NCBI GenBank assembly: GCA_016584495.1
Contig: WAID01000009.1
Location: 2,480,001-2,544,000, forward strand
From: Celoporthe dispersa
Taxonomy: Eukaryota > Ascomycota > Sordariomycetes > Diaporthales > Cryphonectriaceae
Length of the DNA stretch: 64,000 bases
Direction: 5' to 3'
Shown here: piece by piece, positions 1 to 11,106 of the stretch
How positions within the stretch are numbered: position 1 is the first letter of the stretch
Layout of the letters: each line of letters begins with the position of its first letter
Made by a program: the position numbers and the translations under genes
The notes under the pieces: generated by a model
What the model was told of the DNA's origin: nothing
What the model saw: only the letters and a program-made list of their open reading frames with translations
The model's database searches: none

Positions 1-1457
1 GACGCGATCTGCTCAGCCTTGGCGGCGGCGGCATCAGCAGCGGCATTCTGGGCGGCGTAGATCTCGGGGAGCTCCATCTTGAGCTTGTGAGACTTCGGCT
101 TCGGATCAATCTTCCGGACAGGCTTGTTGTCAGAGGGGACGTAGAAGGCGACTTGGCCGGGCATAAAGGTTGCGTTCTTCTTCGTGTTGTTATAGGCATC
201 TCCGTCTTGTCGGAGGGCCGGCTTGCAGGCACGGGCGTGGCCCTGTGCGTCGTAGACGACGTCGTTCTTCTTCATCGCGCGGCGGTGAGGGGTATCGTAA
301 TCCTGAATAGTGACGTCCTTACTAGGGCTGGGGTGGAAATCGTCCCACAGCCTGATCGGTTGGAAGTCGCGCATGGCGACACTGTCAAAGAGGATGCCCT
401 CCATACCGCCGCCGGGGTAGGCGCCGGGAATCTTCTCATACTTGCCAGGCCAGTCCACATAGCTGGGAGGAAGTTGGTCCCTGCGGACGGCGTCAAAATC
501 GGCAATGATGCCGGCAAATGTATGGGTCGGGAACATCCGGTCATATAGGCCGCGGTGGGAGAGGATGAACTCAAGGCAGCGGACGTTGGCCATCATCCGC
601 TCGCGCTCCACCAGTGGGTCGCCGCCGAGCTGCTTGTGCGGGATCTTCAGGGGGCCGTACGGCTTGAGCCCAAGTTGCTGGTAGAGGGCGATACGGCCTT
701 CGGGATGGTAGATATGGTTGTGGGCCTGAACAAACTGATTCAGGCTCTGCAGCAACCGTGTGCCGCCTCTGGCGAAGGCCTTGGTGTTATTACGCTGCTC
801 GGTCTGCATCATGTGATTGTGGAGAAGGATGCTCAGGGCCTGGTCCTTGCCGGTAACCTGCAGGGCGGTGACGACAGACGCGGGGAGGTCGCGAGGGTCG
901 ATAGGGTGGTGAATATCACGGAAGTGGACGAAGCGGCCGTTCGTCATGCCCTCGGTGGTCTCTATGATGAACTTGGCGACGAGCGTGTGGTTACGGATGC
1001 CGAGATAGGCGAGGGGGTCCTTGGTCCAGCAGAACTCACTCTCAGGGAGGGCCTTGACGTAGTCGATAGGCAGGGTGTTGGTGAGCTCGGCCTTGGACGT
1101 GGCCACCTCAGGATCAATGGGCAGGCGCTTGAAGCGCTTGAAGATGAGTCCATCGTCGGTAGACTGCTTGGTCTCGAGCCAGGAGGCGAAGAGACGCGTA
1201 CGACCGGTGTAGATGGTATCAGCGGCGCGTTTGACACCGCGGTTAATGCCTCCAGCGACGGCAGCGATGGTAGGGTCGATCTTGGGACCCACGTTCTTGG
1301 TGTAGAAGCTGGCGACGGCGTTGACGCGTGGCAGGGTAGTATCTGGGGCAGGGGCATCGGACATGATGACATCTCCAGTGCTGTCGATCTGGGGGGAGCG
1401 AGGAGAGTTACGGTTGCCGCGGGGGACGCCCGTCGCCTGAATGATCTTGCGGAACAT
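1..1457 (-). CDS. Unrecognised intronless protein, C-terminus cut by window edge
   Basis: An open minus-strand frame runs from an ATG at 1457-1455 to the left edge without a stop: 485 complete codons and two spare bases. Codons end mostly in C or G, the mark of a well-expressed native gene in such fungi, and I saw no intron. The protein begins MFRKIIQATG, has a Pro/Asp-rich first 45 residues, a long middle region with conserved-looking stretches such as FVHFRDIHHP and LLHNHMMQTEQRNN, a glycine patch (AYPGGGMEGILFD), and an Ala-rich, probably helical end at the edge. I recognise no enzyme motif and give no function. A second in-frame Met near residue 33 (VIMSDAP) is an alternative start. Long plus-strand frames over the same bases are shadows of it. 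Confidence is for the existence of a gene, not for any role. Confidence 0.75.
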   Translation of the reverse strand, partial: MFRKIIQATGVPRGNRNSPRSPQIDSTGDVIMSDAPAPDTTLPRVNAVASFYTKNVGPKIDPTIAAVAGGINRGVKRAADTIYTGRTRLFASWLETKQSTDDGLIFKRFKRLPIDPEVATSKAELTNTLPIDYVKALPESEFCWTKDPLAYLGIRNHTLVAKFIIETTEGMTNGRFVHFRDIHHPIDPRDLPASVVTALQVTGKDQALSILLHNHMMQTEQRNNTKAFARGGTRLLQSLNQFVQAHNHIYHPEGRIALYQQLGLKPYGPLKIPHKQLGGDPLVERERMMANVRCLEFILSHRGLYDRMFPTHTFAGIIADFDAVRRDQLPPSYVDWPGKYEKIPGAYPGGGMEGILFDSVAMRDFQPIRLWDDFHPSPSKDVTIQDYDTPHRRAMKKNDVVYDAQGHARACKPALRQDGDAYNNTKKNATFMPGQVAFYVPSDNKPVRKIDPKPKSHKLKMELPEIYAAQNAAADAAAAKAEQIA

Positions 1458-1492
1458 TGTCAGAGAAACAACGGGCTCTTGCCGGTGACGAT

Positions 1493-1580
1493 GATGAAGA
1501 CGGTGAAAGTAGGTGTGACGATGAGAACGGTGAAGGTAGGCGTGATGATGAAAACGGTGGAGGTAGGTGTGATGATGAGA
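1493..1580. repeat. Three tandem 27-bp units plus partial fourth
   Basis: Units at 1493-1519, 1520-1546 and 1547-1573 share the pattern GATGA(A/G)(A/G)ACGGTG(A/G)A(A/G)GTAGG followed by (T/C)GTGA(C/T), and a fourth unit is begun at 1574. They lie just 5' of the minus-strand gene, so in its leader or promoter. The unit is a multiple of three, and on the plus strand it stays open as an acidic 9-residue repeat, but I see no other sign that it is translated. Confidence 0.85.
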
Positions 1581-3874
1581 GAATCGGAGTGACGAGGGAA
1601 GAAAGAGAGACGCGAGTGCGTGTGAGAGAAGCGCGCCTGGCTACAGGTGCGAATGTGCGAATGCGCGAGGGGTTTGTTATGTTCGACTGAGAACAGAAAG
1701 CTTGTCAGGTTGCTTGTTGTTGCTAGTCAAGTGCTTGTCCAGTGCTTGCTGATGCTTGATGTGGCTTGCAGTTGCAGATGGAGTGGCAGATGGCTGTTGG
1801 CAGTGCAGTTTGACGGGTCTCGGTTCTCGTGATGATGTTGTTGTTGTTGCAGAGGAAAGAGGGAGAGGGAAAGAGAGAAACGCAGGGTGGTCTGGGTTTT
1901 TCTTTTGGAAACAACAAGGACGAACGCGAACTGCAGTGAAATGCATGTGACAGTAGCGCCAAAACTATGCAGGCTGCGCGTGACTTTCCTCTAGCTCGCA
2001 CGTGAAAACGCGAAGCCATAGCAACCAGCAACAGTCGCGACTTCACGACTGCCTCAGATGGCTTAGGTCCACGCCCAGACCACACCCACAGAACGCACCA
2101 AGCTCACCAGGGCGCGCAGCAGTCCGACGCCATACCAGCCTAGCCCTACGCATGAGCTCCCATCATATTATCCCAGAGAGGCCCGTCCACCCGAGAGAGG
2201 GGGACGTCACCTCGAGAGAGAGATTCGTGATGTAGTAGACGCCGCGGCCAGGACAGAGCCGGCAAGTCTGGCACGCACTTGCAGTACCATATCCCCCCAA
2301 CCCACAAACACAGCCATTTTTCCCAACCCCACCAGAACTAAAAGGCTCATGACAACGTACCACAGGTTGACCTGAATTCTTCCTCCTTTCCCTGACCCCC
2401 ATCACGGAATACAACCCTCACTCACGCCCTTCGCAACCAGAACCAGGAATATCACACGCAGCCCCAGACCAACTTGGGGGGGGGGGGGCGGGTACTGATT
2501 CTGCTACAACAACCAACAGTCAGGATGGTCTCATCAAGTTCCTCAACCGAGACGTGCCTAAGATTTGCCATTCACTACCCGGGCCATATTACCTTGGCAA
2601 CATCACCCAGGTCTGTTCTTGACGCTGGTGTCCCTTAGGGGAGTGGAAGGGCTGGGGTAAAGGACCCGAGACACAAGACGCCAGCGTGGTGGTCTTCGAG
2701 AGGGCGGTGTGTCTTAAAAATGCGATAGATGTCTAGCCGTTGGGGACCAGAAGCCTCATGTTCAGGTCTCGATGAGGAGAAGGAGCTGGCTGTGAGCCGG
2801 GCAGGGGTGATTGTGGTAGGCGAGGCCAGCGGGCAGGCCCCGTTTGGGTAGGCGTGAGGTCGGTATGTCGTCGATCTTAAGGATTTTCCGGTGCCGGGCG
2901 CGCGCACCCAACCCGCCTGTGCCTGAGCGCTGACAGGGCCCTTGGGCCTTTAAGTAATGCCTAAGCCTCAACCCCCGCAGGCAAGCACTGGCCAACAGCG
3001 CCCTGGCTTTTCTGGTCTAGCCCATTCTGGGCCGTTTGCTAGCGCGTCAGCCCTACCCGCGACCAAGCAGCTTGCTTCGCTGTTGACGACCAACAATTTT
3101 GTTGACTTTGATTGACCCCCCGATAAGAAGCATCCTTAAGGGGACTTGTCCCAGGATAGGTTCTGAGACCATTTACGGCATATGGATCGATATATATTTA
3201 TATATATATCTATCTATCTACACACACACATATCTATATGTATACATCTGTACATGCGCGCACATAGGCCCATTAGAATCATCCATCCCTCTTTTTGTCC
3301 TTTTTTCTTCAACAAAGACGTTCTTTTGTGGCTTGTGCAGGGGTTGATGCAAAGGACAGCTGTCATTCAAGTGCTACCCAGAGCTTGTGTTTGTTCTGTC
3401 GTTGATGTCCGTGCTTGCAGCAAATCTTTGTTCCCCGTCACCCGCTGCGTCGACCCGACAAATTCTCTTCCATTTTGCTCGCGCGCAGACGCGATAGTAC
3501 TACTACTACTACTACTGGTACATGCATATATGCCTACCTTCCAGCACCTTCGGGAAGACCCCTCCAAGGCTGTTGTGGGTGGACTTCCCCGGTAATCTCC
3601 GGCCATCTCTGACTTTCTTTTCACATGCGCAGGCAACGAAATGAGTAGCGCACAGGCAGCTTGTCAGTCTACATATGTTTAATATATACTATATATACTA
3701 TATATACACAACAAGGTGGGCCGAACCAGGGCCTCGTTCCCTGGCTAAGACCTCGACAAAATGTCATAGTGATGATGGACTGGCAATACAATCATGTAAC
3801 ATGTTGTTCCCCTTCCTGGGCTCAGGCCGGGCGGGACACGAGCACTCGGCAGAGCGCCACCCCGTGCACCCCAG
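1581..3874. other. Intergenic region, simple repeats only
   Basis: No supportable gene was seen on either strand. Contents: CT/GA-rich tracts around 1850-1890, a run of 13 G at 2476-2488, an AT/TATC/CA-rich microsatellite patch at about 3184-3245, a (CTA)n tract near 3497-3516, and an imperfect repeat of TATATACTA at about 3681-3708. The last 50-200 bases are probably the 3' untranslated region of the monooxygenase gene. Confidence 0.6.
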
Positions 3875-6093
3875 TCACAGCTGCGACGGCGTGGCTCCCA
3901 CCTGCTTGGTGCAAAAGGTGGCAAAATACTGGTTCAGCGCATCCACCGTGCCGCTCCCCTCCGCCAGCGACACCACGATGCCGACATATCCATCCGGCCT
4001 CACCACGACAACACCGCCCTGCTCCTCGTCGAACCCCATCTTGGCATGGGCCGATGCCTTTGCCTCGGGCACCCGCCGGTCCCACCGGTCGTCTGCGTAT
4101 ACGTGGTCGCGGTAGCGAGCCAGGAGCTCTGGGACGTCGCGGCTGATCTCGATGCTGGTCCGCGGGGCGGCGAGGACGGTGCAGATGGTGAAGAAGAGGC
4201 TGTGCGGGTTGTCCTGCTCGTGGTGGGAGACCGCCTTGATATCTGGCCTGGCATACGAGGCGTAGAACGAGCCCCGGCGGGCGAGGCCGTGGGCCAGGTC
4301 CTTGAGCGCCTGGCTGGTAGCGGACGGCCTGCCTGCCAGCACAAAGAGCCGGAAGGACCCGTTTAGGGGTATCTGCTGCTCGAGGTGCACGACGTTGGCA
4401 TCGACAACCCGCGTCACATCGGCATTGATCAGGAGGCGGCCCGTCCTCAGCTTGATGCCCGCCGGCTGCACCAGCTGCGACTGCGCCGGGTGTGCTGGCG
4501 ACCAGTTGAGCGCGTTGGGCCCGTAGGCAACGCCGTACCCGCTGGTGAACTCGCACGATTCCTTAAAGGTCCTGACAAAGTCGTTGTCCTCGGCCGGGTT
4601 CCCGCCCTGTATTCCAGAGGCCGCCTCGACCTCGCTGGCCGCGGGTGGCCGCTGGGAGAACAGCTTGGCATACTTGTTGTCAAACGACAGCAACGTCTCT
4701 GCGACCTCCTTCCGCTCCGGCTCATAGGTCTGGAGGATGCTGCGGTCGGCAAAGCCGGCCTCCACCGCGTGGATCTTCCACGCGAGGTTCTGGGCGTCGA
4801 GGAAGGCCGTGTTCATCCCCTGGCCGGCCTTGGGCTGTCGCAGACACCTTGTCAGCAAGGCTCCTCGGCGAGAGGAGGGGGTTGGGCCCGGCTTACGCTG
4901 TGGGTGTGGCAAGCATCGCCGCCGAGGAAGACGCGGTGGTCTAGGGTGTAGCGGTCTGAGATACCCTGGCCGATGGGGTACACAGAGTACCACTCGACCG
5001 ACTCCCACTCTATCGAGTAGGGCTCCAGGATCCTCTTCGCGGACGCCTGGACCTCTTCGGCCGTGGCCGTCTTGCGGGGGTTCCAGTCGGGATCCGTGGA
5101 GGAGGCGATCTGGATGTACAGCCGCACGAGCCTGTTCTCGCGTGGAATGACCATGATCGACCCGTGTGTGGAGTGTATTGTGCATTTCATCTGTATATAT
5201 TTGTCGTTGTTGTTGTGTGTCACTGTCAGCGAGCCGTCCGCCCCTTGTTTTATTTTTTCCTTTCTCTTTGTCCCTGCTCTTTTCTTCTTCTTTTTCAACC
5301 CACAAAACCACCAAGCCAGATGTATATGACCTACCTTGATATCTGGAAAGTCTGTCTTGACCACGCCGTCCATGACGCCCCAGACGTGTGCGATGGGGTC
5401 CTTGTGCTTGATGCCTATCTTCAGCTGCTCCCGCACAAAAGACCTTGCGCCCTCCCCGCTGAAGAGGTACCTGGCCCTCACGCTCTCGCGGGCGGTACCG
5501 TCGATGTGCTCCAGCTGGACCTCTACTGGGAACTCCGGGTTGGCTTGCTCGTCCACGCTGAAGCCTTTGATGGTCCAGGGCCGCTGGATCTTGGTCCCGC
5601 TCTTCTCGAGGTCGGCGATGAAGACGCGCTCGATGAGGCCCTGGTGCAGGAGGGTGGTGAAGGGATACCTCGCATCGATGAAGCTCGGGCAGCTGGCCCA
5701 CGTGCCCGTCCGGCCGATGCCCTTGCCGTCCCGCTGCGGATCCCAGAAGGCGACCTCGTAGACCCTCGCCGGCTTGTGTGCCATGATGGCAGACTTGAGG
5801 CCCATGTTGCGCAGCAGATCGAGCGACCTCGGCTGGATGCCATCTGCGCGGCCGGTCGGGGTGGGCTCGGCCCTGTTGTCGATGTGTTTGACCCTGTAGC
5901 CCCATCGCACCAGGCAGGTTGACAGCATAAGCCCCACGGGCCCGGCGCCGACGATCACTAGAGGCCAGGTTGGAACTTAGTGGCCATTCCGTCTACCGAG
6001 GAGGGCAGGATGTAGGTAACAGAGCTGGTGCACGGGTACAGTACCAATATCATAGTTGGGCTGGGCCGACTGCTTTGCAGGCTGCGGTTCCAT
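3875..6093 (-). CDS. FAD-dependent aromatic monooxygenase (phenol 2-monooxygenase type)
   Basis: Four exons join in frame to 641 aa: 6093-6045, 5957-5335, 5190-4897, 4834-3875. Introns of 87, 144 and 62 nt have GT and AG ends. The start gives MEPQPAKQSAQPNYDI, and the first splice completes the FAD-binding glycine loop VIVGAGPVGL (residues about 17-26). The third splice completes the second FAD motif GGDACHTHSPKAGQGMN (about residues 313-329). The C-terminal 200 residues fit the thioredoxin-like domain of phenol hydroxylases. The family uses NADPH, FAD and O2 to hydroxylate phenolic rings; the substrate here is unknown. The usual DG motif reads SGEGARSFVRE, so the Asp before Gly is Glu. The length is normal for the family. 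No neighbouring genes suggest a catabolic cluster. Confidence 0.88.
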
Positions 6094-9082
6094 CTCTGGT
6101 CGTCTGGAGACCTGGAAGCATATGACGTGCACGAACGCTGACCTTGCGTCGCTGCTGTGGTAAAAGAGATACAGAAAGAGGTGGTCAACGGGCGGGAGAG
6201 GGAGATGGGGTCAGGTTGGAAGGCGACGACCTTGGAGGAAAGGCCAGGGGGGTTTCCTCGAGGCACAAGTAAGCACGACGAGGTCTGGGAGAGGGCTGAG
6301 GAGTACAGCAAGTACAGCACGGATGGTCTAGTGCCTGGTGCAGGATGAGAGGCGAGAGGTGGGACGTCCAGAGTACGACGAGGAAAGCGTGTCTGGGTTC
6401 GAGAGAGACTGGCCATGATCTACTACTAATATACACCCACAGAGGCGCAAGGTGCTGAATTAGACAGAAAGAGGAACAGGCAGGACCGAGGTGAGACGGC
6501 CGGAAGAGGACATCGGGATAGGACTATTGTAGGCGAGTGGGCTGCGGCAAGGCAAGTCGGGATGTGTGACCCGCGCCATGGCCTCGCCAACAAGAGCAGG
6601 CTGTATCCCCGAGAGGCCTGGCGTTGCGGCTACCTCGAACGGCATCGTGTCCTGCCCTAACCACTACAGGTGACCCATACATATTACATACTTACACATA
6701 GCACATGCAGGGTACCTAGCACGACAGAGGGCAGGCCATGCCAAATCCAGACAGCCCATCGTGGCTGACCACCTGGGTCCAGCATGGCGGGAGTGATCAG
6801 CAGGCTCAGGTGAGGACCAATCACGGCCTCTAAAGGAGAAGAAGGAGAGAGAGAGAGAAAAGATAAGTGTTGAGATCTCGGCTGGATCCAGGAGGATTGG
6901 GAAAGAGGGGGGGGGCCAGGACGAGAGACTTCCATGCATACATAGTACGTGCCATAGTACACAATAGTACAATGTAGGAGAGTGGTGACTCGAGTAAGAG
7001 TAGGGGGTGTGGTGGGCCAGGGAGAGGAAGAGAACCCCGAGGGCATCATGAAGGGAGATGCTTGGCAGAGCAGAATTACGGCAGGCGCAGGGCAGGTCCT
7101 GTCGCGCATGTGGGTTCGTGTGGTTGCTGATGTGGACCCACCGCTCAACCTCGAGGCGTCCCGGGAATTGGGGACGGCAACCAGGGGGTAAACTATGTGC
7201 ATAAGTATGCGAGGTTATGTGCTGGAGTGGAGTGGGGAAGGAGAGAGCGAGAGAGAGAGATTTGACTTGGACCACACCTGTGTAGACAGAGGTGGAAGGA
7301 GAGGGCGTCAGAGAAACGTCAGAGGCCCAGTCGGAAACACGGATCCGTACTAGTTACTTTTATTACTAGTGTGCTATGGCGCGGAGGGGTTCAAGCAGGC
7401 ACGGCTATGAAAGTCGGGAAGGAAAGGACCGCCAGACCTATCAAGCCACTTTGACGACAAGCCACACACACACTCGGCCACTGTACCTGCGCCAGCCACT
7501 GAAGCACCAGCCACGCACCCATAGCAGAACCGCCATGGATCACGTAAAGAATAACATCATTGTTCAACCATTTACCACCATTTATTTGCTCATGATCATC
7601 ACAGCCTCGCCCTTCTTCCCTCTGCTGGCCATCCATAAGAACGCTGCATCAGAAAAACCCAGGAAGGACACCAGGACAGCGTTTGTGACTCGGATTTTTA
7701 TTTATGAAACAAAACTTTATCATCTCCCTCTCTTCCTGTCTCCCCCTATCACGCACATGCTCGGTTCTTGGGCTCCTTCCCCAGCATGGATACCAAACTT
7801 ATCCCCATTCAATACCAGTGCCACAATTTCGCTGTTTCGCGCTCAATTCCTCCCTCAGAGGCCTAGATGGTGTGGTTTCTAAGGGGTTGAGGGGAGCTGG
7901 CTGGAGAGGGCTGGAATCCTATCCAGGGCCGGGTAGAGTGCATCTTGCTGCGCGGCTGATATCATTTTCTCCTTCCTCCTCTCGTCTCCTCTGTTGTTTT
8001 ATGTGCGCGGTCACCGTCGAGTGCGGATCTCTTACGCGTCGCAAGGGCTGGCAGGCTGTGTGAAAAGCATCACGCTGCCGCTGCCGACAGGTCGGGGACA
8101 TCGACAGTCTGCTTCTTGCTGTGCGGCCGTTCTTGACGGCAGCAAGAGGCTTCTCTTGCAGCTGAGAGTAGTGTTGATATTTTGCATACCAACCTAGGGC
8201 TTTCTCTCGGCACAACATCTACCGTCACCAACACTTCCATTCTATCTCGCATCTAATACTGCCCAGGTAGATAGCAGTCATACCCGGGCCTTTGATAATG
8301 ATCTCAAGTACTCAAAGGAAGCAATTAATGGCAATAAAGTCCCAAATGATGTGGGTATTACAATACTGCAAGTGGGCGCACTTATATGCAACAATGGCTT
8401 TGCTGGTTTAGCATAGAGCTAGCAAGACCAAGGCTGTCGATAGTGGCAGGGCTGGGTACCGAAAGATTTTATGGGTGTGAAATTTACTAGACCTCCTGAT
8501 ATGGATCTTTTTTATGTTTTTATATCGTCTTGAAGCCCTCATTCTCCCCCTTCGATCATGTCAGCCCCCCTCAACACGGGTTGGGGCCTGAGCCAACTCT
8601 GGATGAAGCTGGGCTGCTCCAGGAAGCAGGCAGCTCTAGTTGCTGATGCTTTTTTCCCCCTTTCCCCCCCCCTCTCTCTCTCCTCCTTCTTTGCCTTGTT
8701 TGTTTTCCCCCTCCCACCAGGTCTGGGAGAAGTAACTTGTCCACTTTCAACCAAGCTGATCACGCGTCTCTTGCAACAGGACAGTGGTAACACTCAGCTA
8801 CCACTCCTCTAGCATCAGGCTGCTTTTTCCTGTATCAGCACTTGGAAGAAAAAGCTTCGCGTGCATCTTGTCAAGATTGCTTGTCTAGGTACATCTCTCT
8901 CTCTCTCTTTCTCTCTCTCCCTCCCCCCATCCCTCGCTCTCTCCGCGCGTCCCCGTCCCCTCCCCTCCCCCTTCTCTCTCGTCCAGCCCTCCTGACCGAA
9001 GCAGCCATCACACCTCCTCGATCTTGATCAATCATCGCTCGTCCTTCTTCAAGAAACGCGTATCTTTCGAGCTGGTCCTGGG
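6094..9082. other. Long intergenic region, no gene seen
   Basis: Frames here are short, rich in His/Pro/Ser and of low-complexity origin, and I support none as a gene. Visible structure: GA tracts at 6843-6860 and 7243-7262, three copies of ATAGTAC at 6942-6970, a long G run at about 6907-6916, palindrome-like TACTAGT near 7347-7370, and CT-rich tracts at 8661-8692 and 8897-8990. The last CT block is the likely leader of the gene starting at 9083. Confidence 0.6.
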
Positions 9083-11106
9083 ATGAGTCTGTATGAAAGC
9101 ACTCCCAGTCCGATCCGCGGGACCTTTATTCCAGTTTCGGGCTCTCAGAACCAGAAACAACAGCCATCCTCCTCCCCTCAGCGAAAGCGCACCGAAGGTC
9201 AGGGTACCGATCTTGGTCTACACTTCCACCTGAACCTGACGGACTCTCAGATGGAGCGACTCGCTTCTGCGTAAGTCAACGGTCAGGACGTCGTGTCCGA
9301 GCCCCTCCGTGTTCTTGGTTTCCCACAGCTGACACGTTGGTTACACAAACACACACACACAGTCTCCCGGGCCACTACTCGCCCCAGAAGGCCACCCGTC
9401 GCCAGGACGACGGCACCGAGACCATCCAGATCGGCATGGCGCCCAACGAGATCCCCATGGCTTCTCAGGAGCCTCGTGGCGGTGCCTATGAGTCCTCTCG
9501 ATCCCGACACGGCCCAGGCAAAGAATTCCGCAGCGGTGGCGATCGCGCCAACCGTCACGAGCGCGGTCCAGACGACTTCTTCGTGTCTCGAAACCAGTCC
9601 TCGCGCTCCCGCTCCCCTGCCAAGCGCTCCAAGTCGTCCACCGACAAGGGCCAGGCTCAGGCTGTGCCTCGGTCCCAGACTGGTGGCGGCGGCGGCGAGT
9701 TCGACCTGCCGGAGCGCCGCAAGACTCCGCGCCCAGCCCCCGTCGACATGGATTCTGTTCGCCAGTATGGCTCTGTCTCCAAGAAGGCCGTCGTCGTCGA
9801 GCGCCAGCCCGGTCACCAGTCCCAGAAGGCCACCACCGCCTTCATGGCCCCCTCCACCCCGCCTCTCCGTCGCGTTCCCAACATGGTGAGCCCTACCCAG
9901 AGCGAGTCGTACGAGGACGACAGCTGCTCGTCCTCCTCCTCCTCCTACTACTCGGAGGACGACTTCGGACAGGCCCACCCCTCCTACATCAGCCCGCTCC
10001 GCGTCCGCAAGGCTGGAGACAGCGACGACAGCGCGCTGCAGGCCGCCTACGCCGAGTGGGTTAGGAACAACTCGCTCATGGGCTCGAACCTGAGCCACTC
10101 CCCGTCTCTTCATTCCCCTCAGCGCCACGGTGGCCTGCACCAGACCGCCACGACAGGCGATCTTCGCCACAAGGACCAGCCCCGCCCCCCTCGAAACTAT
10201 TCTCCCCTGTCTGATTACCTGGGCAGCCAGGTCCAGCCCGTCAGGAAGCAGATGGTCGGCACCCACGGCTGGCTGGAGCGTACCACCACCACCACCGCTG
10301 CCACCACCGTCCCCAGCACCAAGAAGGAGAAGGAGGATCATTACAACAGCGGCAACAAGAAGGAGAAGGAGGAGGACGAGGAGGAGGACGAGGGCGGCGC
10401 CCAGCCTCCCCAGCAGCACAAGAAGCGAGGCTTCCTCAACAACCTCATGAAGATTGCCAAAGATGTCACCACCTCGGCCAAGGACATCACGTCCTCGGCC
10501 TCTCGCAAGCCCCGCGAGCGCGACCAGCGCCCCTCGCGCCTGACCGTCTCCCTGGACCCTCGCGAGCAGAGCCTCCTCTACTGCGAGCTCGAGTTCCTCG
10601 TCACCACCGCCCTGGACGGCTACATCAACAGCCAGTTCAGCTCGGGCCGCCTCGACGCCGACAAGTACAAGAAGGTCGTCGACGGCTGGCAGCAGCGCGG
10701 CCGCCCCAAGGTCGTGGGCTTCCGCTACGACCTCGAGACCCAGCTCGACCTGATCCTCCTGCACAGCGAGGACTTCCGCTTCTACGGCAAGCGGGCCGCC
10801 CTGCTGGCCGCTGTCAACGGCGTGCTCGACATGATGCGTGTCGACGCCCGGGCTATACGCATCCGCACCTTTTGCCAGCCCGACACCGTCATCGCCAAGC
10901 AGCTCCTCGACGCCCAGTCCCTCTTCAACCTCATCGGCTGCTGCGAGCAGCAGCAGATCCAGCTGGCCGAGGTCATCCAGTTCTTCAAGGTCATCCTCGA
11001 GCGCGAGCAGAACTACCGCAGGGATGTTGAGGACCCCGTCCGCTCTCGCCGTGGCCGCTATGCTGCTGACACGGGAACCGATCCCCGATCCAGCAAGCGG
11101 GCCTAG
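9083..11106 (+). CDS. Disordered protein with conserved-looking C-terminal domain, function unknown
   Basis: Two exons (9083-9270 and 9363-11106) with a 92-nt GTAAGT...ACACACAG intron give 643 aa; the acceptor at 9362 is the one that keeps frame. Residues 1-460 are low complexity: Ser/Arg-rich (SSRSRSPAKRSKSS), Pro-rich, a poly-Ser/Tyr/Asp patch (SSSSSSYYSEDDFG) and an acidic Lys/Glu stretch. Residues about 460-620, beginning DPREQSLLYCELEFL, look globular and helical, with a hydrophobic pattern and strongly C-ending codons. The basic tail ends DPRSSKRA. I do not recognise the domain. The RS-like segments could suggest nuclear or RNA-linked work, but that is only inference. A 493-aa antisense frame over 9283-10764 is a shadow of this gene. 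Confidence 0.85.

Noticed and set aside
555..1592. Long plus-strand open frame of 345 codons
   Set aside because: It lies antisense to the minus-strand gene at 1-1457, whose codon bias opens the complementary frame; no domain is seen in it.
3184..3708. AT-rich microsatellites as a centromere or origin
   Set aside because: Too short and isolated; ordinary simple sequence near a gene end.
7376..7882. 168-codon plus-strand frame
   Set aside because: Low-complexity, His/Pro/Ser-rich translation, no domain, no codon bias, no splice context.
9283..10764. 493-codon minus-strand frame rich in Leu/Val/Gly
   Set aside because: Shadow of the strongly C-ending codons of the plus-strand gene 9083-11106; it has no upstream or family features.
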